From Przewalskia tangutica (Eukaryota > Streptophyta > Magnoliopsida > Solanales > Solanaceae), in the NCBI GenBank assembly GCA_029844215.1, contig CM056723.1:3866980-3930979 (forward strand): 64,000 nt of DNA. The letters run 5' to 3'. The translations under genes and the position numbers were made by a program. The notes beneath the pieces were generated by a model. It ran no database searches, was not told where the DNA came from, and worked only from the letters and a program-made list of their open reading frames with translations. Below are positions 34,567 through 46,319 of the stretch, piece after piece. Numbering within the stretch: position 1 is the first letter of the stretch; each line of letters opens with the position of its first letter.

Positions 34567-34757
34567 ATCGTGGTGGCGGGTGATGGTGGCAATGATAGTG
34601 GAGGAGAAGAATTTTTAGTGGTGGAAGAACAAATAGAGGTAGGTGTAAAATGGGTTTGGGGTGTTGAGGTGGCATGCCATGTAACATCCACCTTATTAAA
34701 TGTGTGGTTGCCACTAAGGATCGAATGTCCATCTTGGACAACTTTAACAGATAAATG
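34567..34757. repeat. Right arm of inverted repeat pair flanking Copia-B
   Basis: Reverse complement of 11961-12135. Beyond it, 34758-34870 has three short repeats of a GAGGTATATTTGxCC type, ending GGGCCTTTTCCGACC, a possible element terminus. Confidence 0.65.
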
Positions 34758-34870
34758 GTATATTTGGCCCAAAATATCACGACAGAGGTATATTTGACCT
34801 CAAAATATAACAAGAGGTATATTTAGCCATTTTCTCATAGTACATGTGTATATTTGGGCCTTTTCCGACC

Positions 34871-35632
34871 ATTATATATCATCTTTAAAGATAAATCTCT
34901 TTCTTCAAATGATCCAGTATATTTGTATGTTATAATATGAATGTCTCATGGATGGAAGAAATGAAATATCAATAGGTATATGGAGAAGAATAGCTAGCAA
35001 TTATTTCTCGTAATTGAATTATTATTCATCAAATTACATGCCCATTTCGATTAACTATATGAAACTTAAGAATCAAATTCAAACGCTAGAATATAGGATT
35101 ATTCAATGCAATTGGTTGAGTAGAAATAGAAAATATGGTCATTTGTACATCCATGTATTGTGTCTACTAAAAGCCACCAATGTATTAAGTCCGCATTCTA
35201 GGAAACTATATAGCCACATACATATCTACATTGCAAACTTAGTAAAAAATAATTAAATAAATAGGAAGATTAAGCACCCAATTTCAGGATATGATGATAA
35301 TGCACTAGTTAAAGAATTGGATTAAAAGACCGTTGAGCACCCATGAGGCCAATACTTATAATTCCTGATTTCATCACTTGAAAGAAGCGCCACCGCAGGC
35401 AAATGAAATCTGGCGTGCGGGTTCCTGATTTCATCACTGGTCATATATCTAGTTGTCTCGTTCCTTGCAAACTAATTAATTCTGGAAACTAGTGAGATGG
35501 CCACAATAGGTGAAATGAGAGTCCTATTTATATATCAAAAAGATTGATTGATAACTCTATAGTGTTTATATGCAAGAAGTTGAAAATAACGATGTAGGTA
35601 ACTAAATTCAGTGCTAATCCCAAAACAATTTC
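34871..35632. other. Non-genic spacer
   Basis: AT-rich. A short direct repeat, ATTCCTGATTTCATCACT-like, occurs at about 35362 and 35422. No gene or mobile-element boundary is supported. Confidence 0.45.
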
Positions 35633-35710
35633 ATCAATATGCCCGAGTGGTTGAGACAGACTCTAAATTTGTCGGGCTTAGCCTGCCAGGTTCGAATCCT
35701 ACTGTCGACG
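35633..35710 (+). pseudogene. tRNA-Ser-like pseudogene with CTA anticodon loop
   Basis: The 78-nt segment follows the layout of a class II tRNA: ATGCCCGAGTGGTTGAG (D arm), ACAGA-CTCTAAA-TTTGT (anticodon arm), a GGGC-TTA-GCCT-like variable arm, GGTTCGAATCC (T arm, an intact B-box) and a 3' acceptor TGTCGAC. Plant tRNA-Ser has this arrangement, including the GTCGA-type acceptor. The loop places CTA (35663-35665) at the anticodon. Mismatches in the acceptor and T stems and a shortened D loop argue that it is not functional. It has no introns and no CCA. Confidence 0.6.
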
Positions 35711-35994
35711 TATATTTTGTCATCTTAAGAAAATCATCAAGTAGACAAGCATGTACCTATTTTTTCGTGGACTAACTGCTTAAATGGGCCTGTTATCTAA
35801 TCTGGACCCCTATATATACATGTTCTGCAAACGAGGCTACCTATTGGACCGACAGCCAACTTTCTGTCCACACTTCGGCGACCTGATGAAAACTTTGAAA
35901 CGTCTTTTACTTTTAATTAAGGAATAATTACATCTCATAGCTAATTCTAGGATATAATTATCTTTAGTAATATTATTATTTAAATAAATTATAA

Positions 35995-37915
35995 AGTATA
36001 AAGGATGTGAATGGCGAAGTGTTGGTAGATGACACGCATTAGACGGAGATGACATACGTACTTCCATAAGCTCTTGAATGAAGAAGGGGACAAAGCTATC
36101 GTTCTGAGTGAGTTAGAGAATTTCGAGAGTCGTAGAGATCTTGGGTATTGTAGGAGTATTAAGGTTGCTGAGGTCAAGGAGGCTATTCATAAGATGAAGA
36201 AGGGAATAACGATCGGGCCTGTTGAGATCCTGATAGTCTTTTGGAAGAGCGCAGGGGATACATGTATGGAATGACTGACTAGGTTGTTTATATTTCAGAC
36301 GGCTAGGATGCTAGAGGAGTGGAGGTGGAGTACAATATTCTCATGGTTTTCAGAGTTGTAATAATTACAAAGGTATTAAGTTGTTATACCATACTATGAA
36401 AATATGGGAGAAGGTGGTCGAGTTGAAGATAAGAATGGATGTGTAGATATCCAAAAACCAGTTCAGATTCATGTCAGACCGGTCGACTACAGAAGTTATT
36501 CATCTTGTTAGGAGATTGGTGAAGCGGTATAGATACAAGAAGAGATACTTACACATGATGTTTATTGACATGGAGAAGACATATAATAAAGTCACCCAAA
36601 AGGTCCTTTGGAGATACTTGAAGTCTAAAGGTGTGCTTGTGGCCTAAATCAGGGAAATTAAGAACATGTATGAGGATATCAAGACCTGGGTTAGGACAGC
36701 GGGAGGTGATTCAGAACACTTTCCGATCGTGATGGGTTGCACTAAGAATCAGCCTTCAACATGTTTCTATTTGCCTTAGTGATGGATGAATTGACATGAC
36801 ATATTCAAGAGATGGTGTCATTGTGTATATTATTTGCGAACGACATAGTTTTGATTGACGAGACATGTAGTAGCGTTAACAATAGACTGGAAATTTGGAG
36901 AACGGTCTTCGAGTCCAAGAGTTTCAGGTTGAGCAGGACTAAGATAGAGTACATGGAGTGTAAGTTCAGTGACGTGATGCAAGAAACAGATGTGGAAGTG
37001 AAGATCGAGGCACAAGTTATACCCAAAAGAGATGGTTTTAAGTATCTTGTGTCTATTATCCAAAAAAAAGGAGATTGACAATGACGTCGCCCATCGTATC
37101 GGAGTAGGGTAGATGAAATGAAGGCTCTCCTCTGGGGTGCTTTGCGATAAGAATGTGACACCTAAGCTGAAAGGTAAGTTCTACAGAGTGATGATTAGAC
37201 CTATATTTTTATATGGGGAAAAGCGTTGGTCGTTAAGAGTGTTAACGTCCAAAAGATGAATGTAGCAGATATGCAGAAGTTGAGATGGATATGTGATCAT
37301 ACTAGGAGAGAATGATTATGAATGAAGATATACGAGATAATGTCAGAGTGGACTCCGTTGAGGACAAGATGAGGGAAGTGAGACTGAGATGGTTCAAACA
37401 TGTGAAGATGAGGGGTAAGGATGCGCTAGTTATGAGGTGTGAGATTGGTGGTCACAGAATATAAGAGAGGTAGAGATAGGTCAAAAAAGAGTTAGGGGGG
37501 TTATTAGACAGGATATGAATCAACTTCAACTGACTGAGGACATGACATTAGATATGAAGACATAGAGGTCGAGGATTATAATAGAAGGTTAGTCGGTATT
37601 TGAGTTTCGCGTTGTGTGTGCGAGAGGTGGAGGGCTAGGCTAGCCTTCATATCTCCTCGTCTCCTTTTCTTAGTTGTACTAATTTGGTATCGCGTAGAGC
37701 ATTATCTTTATGTGGCTATTATTATATTGTGCCATTTATGTTATCTCTTCATTTTTTTGCTATCTTATTTTTTCTGTATTGACTACGTTCCTCTTGAGCT
37801 GAGGGTCTATCAGAAATAACCTCTCTATCCTACAAAGGTAGGGGTAAAGTTTGCGTACATCTTATCCTCCACAGACCCCACTTGTGTGACTACACTAGGT
37901 ATGTTGTTGTTGTTG
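35995..37915 (+). mobile_element. 5'-truncated, decayed LINE (non-LTR retrotransposon)
   Basis: Reverse transcriptase blocks in shifting plus-strand frames include YFHKLLNEEGDK (36060), YCRSIKVAEVKEAIHKMKKG, FWKSAGDTCMEW, STTEVIHLVRRLVKRYRYKK, LHMMFIDMEK (first RT motif), LCILFANDIVLIDE (normally FADD; here FAND, so the first catalytic Asp is lost), SRTKIEYMECKFSD, QVIPKRDGFKYLVSIIQ and LRWFKHVKMRG. The 3' end (TAGGGGTAAAGTTTGCGTACA...CAGACCCCACTTGTG) finishes in GTTGTTGTTG. The endonuclease domain is missing. Clade is uncertain (RTE-like or L1-like). Confidence 0.87.
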
Positions 37916-38017
37916 TACTCACCGATAACAAGAATAACATACATTCGGGTGTTAATAGCTTTAACCGCTGTGTATGGTCTTGAAATCTATCAAATGGATG
38001 TTAAGACAACTTTCTTA

Positions 38018-38051
<34 letters not shown>

Positions 38052-40490
38052 AACCCGAAAGGTTTGTAGTTCTCAAAAAGAACAGAAAGTATGTCGACTT
38101 GTTAAGTCTCTCTACATACGAAAACAAGCACCCAAACAATGACATGCAAAGTTTTACCAAACGACGTTGGCCAATGGATTCAGAATTAATAAATGTAATA
38201 AATGTGTTTACATTAAGAACACTCCAAATCATATATTCATTATTTGTTTGTATGTTGATGATATGTTGATAATGAGTAAAGACATTGCAGACATAAATGT
38301 TACTAAGCGTATGCTAACTAGCAAATTTGATATGAAAGACTTAGAAGTTTCCGACTTAATTTTAGGAATTAAGATCCATAAGACTTCTCAAGGTCTAGCA
38401 TTGTCTCAGTCTCACTACATTGGAAGATTGCTTGAGAAGTTCAAGTATTTAGATTTCAAAAATGCAAAGACTCTAATTGGCTCAAACCTTGCTCTTGCAA
38501 AGAACAAAGGTGAAAGTAAATGCCAGTTGGACTACGTTAGGTATTGAGAAGTTTAATGTACATCATGAAATGTATGCAATCAGATATAACTTGTGTTATA
38601 AGTAAACTAAGTCGATACACGATTAATCCCAATCAAACACACTGGATGACAATGAAACGGGTTCTTGGATATTTAAAACATACCAAAAACTTTGTCTTGC
38701 ATTACAATAAATATCCCGCAGTTATTGAAGGATACAATGATGCAAATTGGATCACCGAATCAACAGAATCCAAACCCACAAGTGGATATGTATTCACGAT
38801 AGGAGTTGTGTCATAGAAGTCATCCAAACAGACATGTATTGCTCGCTCTACAATTGAGTTTGAGTTCATAGCTCTAGACAAAGCCGGTGAAGAAGCTGAA
38901 TGACTTTGAAATTTCTTAGAAGATATTCCTTTCTGGCCCAAACCTGTGGCACACTGGCACCTATATGCATACATTGCGATAGCCAAACAACAAAATGAAT
39001 GGTAAGAAGTGTTATATAGAACGATAAATCTTGTCATATACGACGAAGATAAAATATTGTTCGACAACTACTCTATAGTAGAGTTATAATAATTGACTAT
39101 GTTACATTCAAGAAATAATGTGTGGGCTCCACTTACAAAAGAACTAACTAGAGAGACAATTAAAAGATCATCGAGGGGAATGTGTTTAAGGCCTACGACA
39201 AGCCATCATGGCAGTAACTCTACCTAGTAAACTGGAGATCCCAAGAGCTAGATTCAAATAGATCAAATAAAGTTATTAATGACGGTTCAACATTATCAAA
39301 TAAGTCAACCTATTCTCATGATGAAAACAATGATCAAAAATAAGGATAAAGCATTAAGGCTTTTTAACGAGTTAATAAAGTTTAAGCTTTTTAATGGTTT
39401 CTAAATTTGGCAGATATGATCAGATATTGTATCTACGAGATGACAGTTTAGGAATCACTTATGTGAATGTGAAGTGTAAGACGCTCAAGGAGTATGTTAG
39501 GTAAATGCCCATGCTCTACACACTCATGAAACCAGGCGGTATTCATGGCTGAAACGAACACAACAATGAGACCGGTTAAAGGGTTAATTGTGTGACATGT
39601 GGTTATATAGGTATAGACCAAAGCTCGAAAGTTCAAAGATATCAAATCTATCGATTGACCGAGTATATCCGACATATATTCACTACAGAAAGTTCAAAGA
39701 AAAACCTACTTATCCAGATGCAATTAATTCTTGCTTACGAATCACACAGATTTTATCATGCATGCATGTTTTCATCATATAGTCAATCTCATCCATGTGG
39801 GGGATTGTTGGATCTAGCTCACTAAGTCTTAAGCTAGTTAAGTGAGTGTAAATGAGAAATGGAGGAAAAAATAAAAGGAAAAAAATGTAAATTTGAAGCT
39901 ATTATTTTCGCAATTTAAATTTGAATTTTGCGGAATAATATTTTTTTTAGAATACCCTAGAATTTGATGGATTATTTCCTATAGTTTGAACAGACACATG
40001 ACTGATCACACATTGGTGCCTGTTCGCACATTTGTGTCTATTTCAAATATACACCAATTAGCATCAAATTTTGGTTGTAAATAGAAGGTTGACCCTTTTT
40101 TTTTTTTGCATAAAAATATTCTACACAGCATCTGCATTCTGCATAATTTTTACTAACATAAAAATTAAGTCAATGATACGTTGCCATCTTTGAGTTCGCG
40201 TGAAGTCATAGGCGTTTGAGGTACCGTTATTCTTTTGACAGGTTTATCCGTTATATCTTGAGAGGAAGTAATTCATAATCTCGGATATTTTAAATTTCTT
40301 AAGGATACACATTGAATTTTATGGTTCGGATATTGCTTTTGTCATCTTCTTCTCGGGTTTTTATTGAAATATTAATTTATTGTTTGAACATTGTTTTATT
40401 AACAAATTATTGTTTTGAGCACAAATTGGACAACAACTATGTCCTTTTACTTTTGTATTTTTTTCCTAACTGCTTTATTATGCATTATTG
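37916..40490 (+). mobile_element. Copia-C: 3' fragment of a Copia element
   Basis: RT blocks begin at once after the LINE tail (RVLIALTAVYGLEIYQMDVKT, NGDLDEEIYMKQPE), then FIICLYVDDMLIMSKD (catalytic YVDD, about 38255) and DMKDLEVSDLILGIKI. RNase H follows with MKRVLGYLKHTKNFVLHYNK, YNDANWITES, SSKQTCIARSTIEFEFIAL and PLTKELTRETIKRSSRGM. A 3' noncoding part ends in a polypurine-like CATGTGGGGGAT (39793-39805), and an LTR starts TGTTGGATCTAGC at 39806. The LTR's far end cannot be fixed without a partner, so the end given is approximate. Gag, protease and integrase are absent. Confidence 0.78.
37920..39220 (+). pseudogene. Copia-C RT and RNase H (broken)
   Basis: The coding remnant within Copia-C has frame shifts near 38080, 38165 and 38535 and stops after 38816 and 38900. 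The catalytic YVDD is intact. The RNase H Asp (here SDAN in the family) reads YNDANW. The enzyme would have copied retroelement RNA; this copy cannot. Confidence 0.8.
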
Positions 40491-40492
40491 GA

Positions 40493-40580
40493 GCTGAGGG
40501 TCTTATGGAAATAACATATCTACCTCCATGAGATAAGAATAAGATATGTATACACTCTACCGTTCTCAAATTTTATCCTT
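40493..40580 (+). mobile_element. Decayed LINE/SINE 3' tail
   Basis: GAGCTGAGGGTCTTATGGAA...CTACCTCCATGAGATAAG...GTATACACTCTACC parallels the pre-tail segment of the LINE at 37795-37870. The terminal TTG repeats are absent. Confidence 0.5.
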
Positions 40581-40639
40581 AAAATTATAATGCATATGCA
40601 GTATGCTATTATTGTTTGATAATGTGCTGCCAAACCAAA

Positions 40640-40842
40640 TGTAAGATGATATTAATCTCACTTAGGGAGTCTTCTCATTAATATCAAAGTATATATAGAG
40701 TACAATATTCATCCCTTATACAATAGAAATCATAAGTCTACAAAAGAGGAATTCTAGTCTTACCATAATTATATTTACACAATATATGAAAATATTCTAA
40801 TTATGGGTAGGGAATATTATGTTTCTCATATACACGTTTACA
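40640..40842 (-). repeat. Copia-D 3' LTR
   Basis: It matches 45288-45489. On the minus strand it starts TGTAAACGTG and ends CATCTTACA. Confidence 0.93.
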
Positions 40843-42530
40843 CACCCCCTCAGTCAAAGCGGGAGGAGGCCGGATGCTGAGACTGGATCTGAAGTCAAGA
40901 AATAATTGTCTGGGAAGTCCTTTGGTAAATATATATGCATACTGATAGGATGATGGAACATGTACACTCTGACATGGTCTCACGAACAAAGTGTAGGTCT
41001 ATCTCAATGTGCTTGGTTCGCTGATGTTGAACCGAATTATGAGACAGATAGATGACAGAGATGTTATCCACGATTACCTGATAGATGGTGTACGCAAGGG
41101 CCAAGTTCTAACGATGAAATTTCTGAGTCAACAAATCTCAGCTACTACATTTGCAACGCCTCTGTACTCAGCCTCGGCACTGGAGCGAGATAGGGTAGTC
41201 TATCACTTGACAGACCAAGAAATCAGATTATCCCCTAAAAAAACACAAAAGCCGGAGGTGGAGCGTCGCGTGTCCGGAAACCCTGCCCAATCTGCATCCG
41301 TATATGAAAGCAACATGTTTGGTGCAGAGGGGTATAAGTGCAAACCATAATCAAGAGGACCCTTAATGTATCGAATGATACACTTAAGAGCAGTGAAATG
41401 AGACTCCCTGGGGGCATGCATGAATAAGCACACTTGTTGAACAACATAAGCTATGTCTGACCTGGTGAAGGTGAGATAATGAAGTGCACCTACAAGACTC
41501 CTATACAGAGTAGGATCAGAACTGGAGCACCATCCATGACACTGAGCTTAGATTTGGAATCAACTGGAGTAGACACATCTTTGCAGTTCGCCATCTTATC
41601 CCTGTACACAATCTCTTCTGCATACTTACGCTGACACAAGAACATATGATTGGCAGACCTGGTCACTGATATCCCCAAAAAGTAACACAACTTCCCCAAA
41701 TCAGTCATTGTAAATTCGGACTTAAGCAAGGCAATAATCTCATTTTTCAATTCGTCGGAGGAGGCAGTAAGAACAATGTCATCCACGTAAAATAACAAGT
41801 AAGCAGTGCTACTACCTCGATGAAAAATGAAAAGTGATGTATCACTCTTGCAGCATACAAACCCAATCTGCAAGATATACATGGCAAAACGATCATACCA
41901 CGCACGGGGGGCCTGTTTCAGGCCATATAGTGACTTACGGAGACGGCACACATAGTGAGGAACTGCTGGATGGGTGAACCCTGACGGCTGATGCATGTAG
42001 ACTGTCTCTCTCAGATCCCCATGTAAGAATGCATTCTTCACATCAAGATGATGGATCGGCCAGTGTTTGCCCATGGCAAAGCTTAAAATTGTGCGGATGG
42101 TAGCCGGTTTGACAACCGGGCTGAAGGTCTCACCACAATCAATGCCCCCATGCTGATTTGTGCCATTAGCCACAAGTCTTGCCTTATACCTTTCAAGATC
42201 TCCACTGTCTATGAATTTGTGACGAAATAGCCACATACAACGAATCACATTCACCCCCACAGGTCTAGGTACTAGATCCCATGTGTGCTGTTTAGTTAAA
42301 GCATTGAATTTCTCAGCCATAGCCGCATTCCAATTAGGGTCTTGTTTGGCCAATATAGAGTTCTTGGAAATTGGTGAGATGGTTTGGGCAGACAAGTTAA
42401 ATTGAACTTTGGGTTTGAAGATTCTATGCATTGCACGAGTTTCCATTTGGTGAGTGGGGATATTGGGAGGTTCCAAGGCAGAGGGATTTGTTGGATATGG
42501 AGAAGGAGGGACAGACGTCAGAGTAGGCAC
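40843..42530 (-). pseudogene. Copia-D RT and RNase H
   Basis: A long uninterrupted frame on the minus strand (42530-41490) covers RT: WNAAMAEKFNALTKQHTWDLVP, RYKARLVANGTNQHGGIDCG, HHLDVKNAFLHGDLRETVYM, KSLYGLKQAPRAWYDRFA, LLFYVDDIVLTASS (catalytic YVDD) and DLGKLCYFLGI. RNase H continues after a frame break near 41490 (LKCIIRYIKGPLDYGLHLYP, YTDADWAGFPDTRRSTSGFC) and after another near 41200, ending KHIEIDLHFVRE...YAYIFTKGLP. The family stop is not formed at the LTR junction, so the frame runs on into the LTR. Confidence 0.9.
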
Positions 42531-43660
42531 CGCGGCGCTAGAGGGAACCGTCGGCGGTGCCGTGGCGCCGTGATCAAGTGCCGCGGCGCTGGAGGACTGA
42601 TAGACCTCTCTGATGTTTTGGCACCGTGGCGCCTCAACATTGTCTTGCCTTGTGTCGGCCAGTGAATCGGGGACACATTCGCGAAGTTATGTCACGCGGT
42701 CTTGACCGCTTGGGCGCGGCGATCTTTGAAGAAGAGCGATATTCTCTAGTTGACTTAGGATGACGGAAGAGATGGCAGACTCGTCAAGAAAAGAGTAATT
42801 CAATTTTTGGAACTTTCTAAGATTCAAAATGGGAATGTGGTCTCATCAAATGTGACGTGACGAGAGATGTGGATCTGACGAGTGGAAAAGTCATAGCATA
42901 GATAGCCCCTATGGTTCGGCAGAAAGCCTTGGTAGACACAAAGAGTGGACCGGGGGCTAATTTATGAGGGGTAGTAGAGGCAAGGTTAGGATAGCATAAA
43001 CAACCGAATATTCGGAGATGATCATAAGAGGGGACTCTATGATAGAGAATTTCAGTAGGGGTCATATTTTGAAGGGTGATAGTTGGGAGAATATTTAGAA
43101 CGTATTCTGACATTTAGCAGCATAGACCCAAAAATATGGAGGTAGGGAGACATGAATCAAAAGAGTGCGAATCATATTGTTAATGGTGCAGATGATTCTT
43201 TCAGTTTTACCATTTTGTGAGGAGGTGTGGAGGCAGGAGAAGCGAAAGATCATGCCATTATTGTCACAAAATCGGTGAAACATAGAGTCATTGAATTCAC
43301 GATCATTATCGCACTGAAAATATTTTATGCATTTTCAAACTCTGTTTGAATGAATTTACGAAACTCAACAAATTTGGCAAAAACTTCCGATTTAAATTTG
43401 AGAGGATACAACCAAACAAAGTGAGAAAAACCATCTAGTAAGATAAGATAGTATTTATGACGAGAGAACTAGCAACATATGATGTCCATAAATCGGCATG
43501 TATAATATCAAAAGGTGCAAAAGTAACACTAGTAGATGATTTAAATATAAGACGAGTATGTTTGCCTAAAGAACAAGAAACGCAGTTTTGGGAAAGCTTC
43601 CCATTACAAGTAATGAAACTATTGCCTTTAAGAAAACTAAAAACTTGAGCTCCTGGATGA
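42531..43660 (-). pseudogene. Copia-D integrase and Ala/Pro-rich linker
   Basis: Minus-strand remnants of the integrase core include FRFSCLHTSSQNGKTERIICTINNMIRTLL (the catalytic Glu motif), ILPTITLQNMTPTEILYHRVPSYDHLRIFGCLCYPNL and, near 43300, CDNDREFNDSM-type codons out of frame. Between integrase and RT lies a CG-rich linker (about 42530-42660) encoding Ala/Pro/Ser repeats such as SSSAAALDHGATAPPTVPSS. Several frameshifts and stops are present. Confidence 0.82.
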
Positions 43661-45152
43661 CCTAGCCTATTATGTCATGTTGAAGAAGAAATGACCGCTA
43701 GAGAGACGGGAGAGCTAGATCTGGCAGCGGAGGCGAGAGTGAATGGATATAGATTCCCGTGCTATTGCATCTCGTAAGAGGTATCCCCGTATGAAGATCC
43801 TTTACAGTAACACCAAAAGGGTCAAAATCAACAGAGACAGAATTATTACGAATGAATTTGCGGATATAGATTAGATTCTTAATTACATGTGGGGCATATA
43901 TGGTATTTTAAAGTGTGAATGGATTAGGAGATGGTGTATATGATGTACCAAAACCCTTTACTGGAATGTGGTGATCATTACCAACTGTCACAAATTGAGT
44001 ATGCTTTAAACCAAACAGTTTGGAAATATTACCTGCAGTCCGGGTGAGGTGAGAAGTGGCTCCGGAGTCCATGTACCAGTTGTTGTCGGTCATTGCATGT
44101 TGAGGCTATCTGAAGGCGACCTAACTCGATGGGTGTCATCTTTGGATGAGAAATTTCGGCCAGTGCGTGCGTGAAGTGGGCTGCCGAAGTCTTGGACTTC
44201 TCGAGGTGGGCGGGGGCCCAACACACCGTGATGGAAGAACTGGTGGAAGGGTTGCTGATACTGAAACGACGGCGACGCTGTATGGATATTGCTGGGGCGC
44301 CTCGGCGCTGAACTAATTCTACGGATACTATTATTGTTGCTGCTGATTCTGTTGTCCGTGACCCCTGCCACGATCGCGACCTCCTCTACCGCGGCCCTTG
44401 CCACTCTTGCCACCGCGTCTCTGCTGCGGTTGAGAGTTTTCTGGCGGCGTTGGATTTTGAGGGCGCGTTTCGACAGCTAAATCCTTCTGATTGTGCTCGT
44501 CACCTTGCACGCCGAGTTTCTTGAGCAACAATCGCGAGCGAGCTTTGTTAAAGCGGAAAAGCGGATGCCTGTTGAATTATGGCGGCTAACGTATCATAGT
44601 CACCTTTGGAGGGACCTGCAATTAATTGCAACACCAATTTAGTGTCTGAGACAGGCGTGTCAACGTTGGAGAGTTGATCCGCCAGGAGTTTCAATTGTCT
44701 ACGATGCTCGATGCGTGGAGAAATTTTCGGCGTGTATTGTTAAAGCTGTTCCTCCAAATACACTGCGAGTGTGCTTGTTATCTTGAAAGATTTCCTCGGC
44801 GGTTCCATAACTCGAGGTTGTGGCGCGCATTTTATGATAGTAAGAAGAATATCACGAGAAATACTACCATAAATCCATCGTTTGACGCCTTGCGTCTGAG
44901 ACGCCGCAAGTAGACTCATCAACCTCGGGGCGGAATGGTGTCATCGATGTGATCAAGCGCGTTATAGTGACATGCGTGATTCTGAAGCAGTTGACCGGAG
45001 AGAATCTTGTTGCTTTCTTGATCAAGAAGAATGAGAATAGAGTTATTGATGTTTGTAACAGTTAGGGCAGGATGAAAAGAGGATGATAACGTGGTGATGA
45101 GATTTGTGGAGGTAGAAGATTCAGAAAGTGTGGAAGATTCAGGGATAGTCAT
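43661..45152 (-). pseudogene. Copia-D gag and protease
   Basis: The start at 45150-45152 opens MTIPESSTLSESS, then SSFHPALTVTNINNSILILLDQE, the family Gag N-terminus. The middle of Gag is split over frames (44530-44915). The Gln/Gly/Arg-rich basic tail (QQRRGGKSGKGRGRGGRDRGRG) lies at about 44350-44480. The protease core NWYMDSGATSHLT is at about 44070, followed by VTVGNDHHIPVKGFG. A G13 homopolymer at 45215-45227 lies in the leader. Confidence 0.85.
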
Positions 45153-45287
45153 TTAGAGAAGAGATGAATGAAGAAGAAAACCTAAAATTTGGAGTAGGCC
45201 GCGGCGAGTTCCGAGGGGGGGGGGGGGTTCTCGGCGGCGGTAAGAAGAAAAAGTTCTAGGGTTTTGAGTGTTTGGCTCTTAATACCA

Positions 45288-45489
45288 TGTAAGATGATAT
45301 TAATCTCCCTTAGAGAGTCTTCTCATTAATATCAAAGTATATATAGAGTACAATATTCATCTCTTATACAATATGAATCCTAAGCCTACAAAAGAAAAAT
45401 CTTAATCTTACTGTAATTACATTTACACAATATATAATTTTTTTTAATTATAAATAGAAAATATTATATTTCTCATATACACGTTTACA
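45288..45489 (-). repeat. Copia-D 5' LTR
   Basis: Partner of 40640-40842, next to the CCAAA duplication. Confidence 0.93.
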
Positions 45490-45494
45490 CCAAA

Positions 45495-46149
45495 CTCTCT
45501 CTTATATTTCATCGGACAAAATGGGAACAACCAGCAAACTCTTGACTCTTCATCTTAATGCATGACATAATATTATATTAAAAATGAGAAGAGTGGCTGA
45601 AGAGGCATCTCCTGGTGATTGAATACGGTGCAGATATACTGTCGGCGACCTTTGATACAGTTTGTCAAAATTTTCTCTTTCGTCTTTTTCCCCATACCTC
45701 AAGTCTCCGTCTCTAACTTTTATCTTTATGCATGGGACCAATTAGGTACAAATTTCTGAGCATTCAATATTCACATAAATTATAAAGTTTTAGTTAACAA
45801 TTAATGTTTGTAAAATATGTGTAATGTATTTATTAATTTAGTATAAATATCTGATATCGATAAACTTTTATCGAATCAATTATTTCACTATTAAAATTAT
45901 GATGAGATGAATATGATCCTCCACTTTTAATTAGATATTTCAAATTCAAGTTTTAGAAATAAAAATATCCCCATAATGATTAATAGTGAAATCGTTTCAT
46001 GTTCCCTTTTATTTACATATTTCTTCCCTCACTCCCTTCTCTGGTACATGTTGTTTTCACAAGTCAATGTTAGCTTAGTGAATATTTAGTTTCAATTCTG
46101 ACAATTCAAAAGTGATTTTAGGTTGTTATTTTCGTAAAAATAAGTAAAA
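45495..46149. other. Non-genic AT-rich spacer
   Basis: No gene is supported. The short minus-strand frame at 45550-45741 has no recognisable similarity. Confidence 0.5.
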
Positions 46150-46319
46150 TTAGGGTGTTTGGATTTCCTCTCCAAAATCAATCATCCTCTTCAAAATTGA
46201 TTCTGAAAGAAGCTACAATTTCTAGCTTCTAAGGTGAGTAGAATCAATTCTACGTTTATTTCAATTTGAGTTTTTACCTTTTTCTTCATTACTCTCTTTA
46301 ATTTAGTATTGTAATAATA

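Larger units (their letters stand above)
40640..45489 (-). mobile_element. Copia-D: complete-length Copia retrotransposon, decayed
   Basis: LTRs of about 202 bp at 40640-40842 and 45288-45489 are flanked by a perfect 5-bp duplication CCAAA (40635-40639 and 45490-45494). The polypurine tract CTGAGGGGGTG (minus) is at 40843-40853 and the PBS TGGTATTAAGAGCC at 45274-45287. By eye there are 20 or more LTR differences, making this the oldest-looking of the paired-LTR copies here. It is the same lineage as Copia-A and Copia-G, judging by the RRPPALTEGVC C-terminus. Confidence 0.94.

Noticed and set aside
35633..35710. Functional suppressor tRNA
   Set aside because: Acceptor and T stems contain mismatches and the D loop is shortened, so it is reported as a pseudogene only.
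45550..45741. 63-codon minus-strand frame
   Set aside because: No recognisable domain, no splice partners and no codon-usage signal I can assess; not supportable as a gene.
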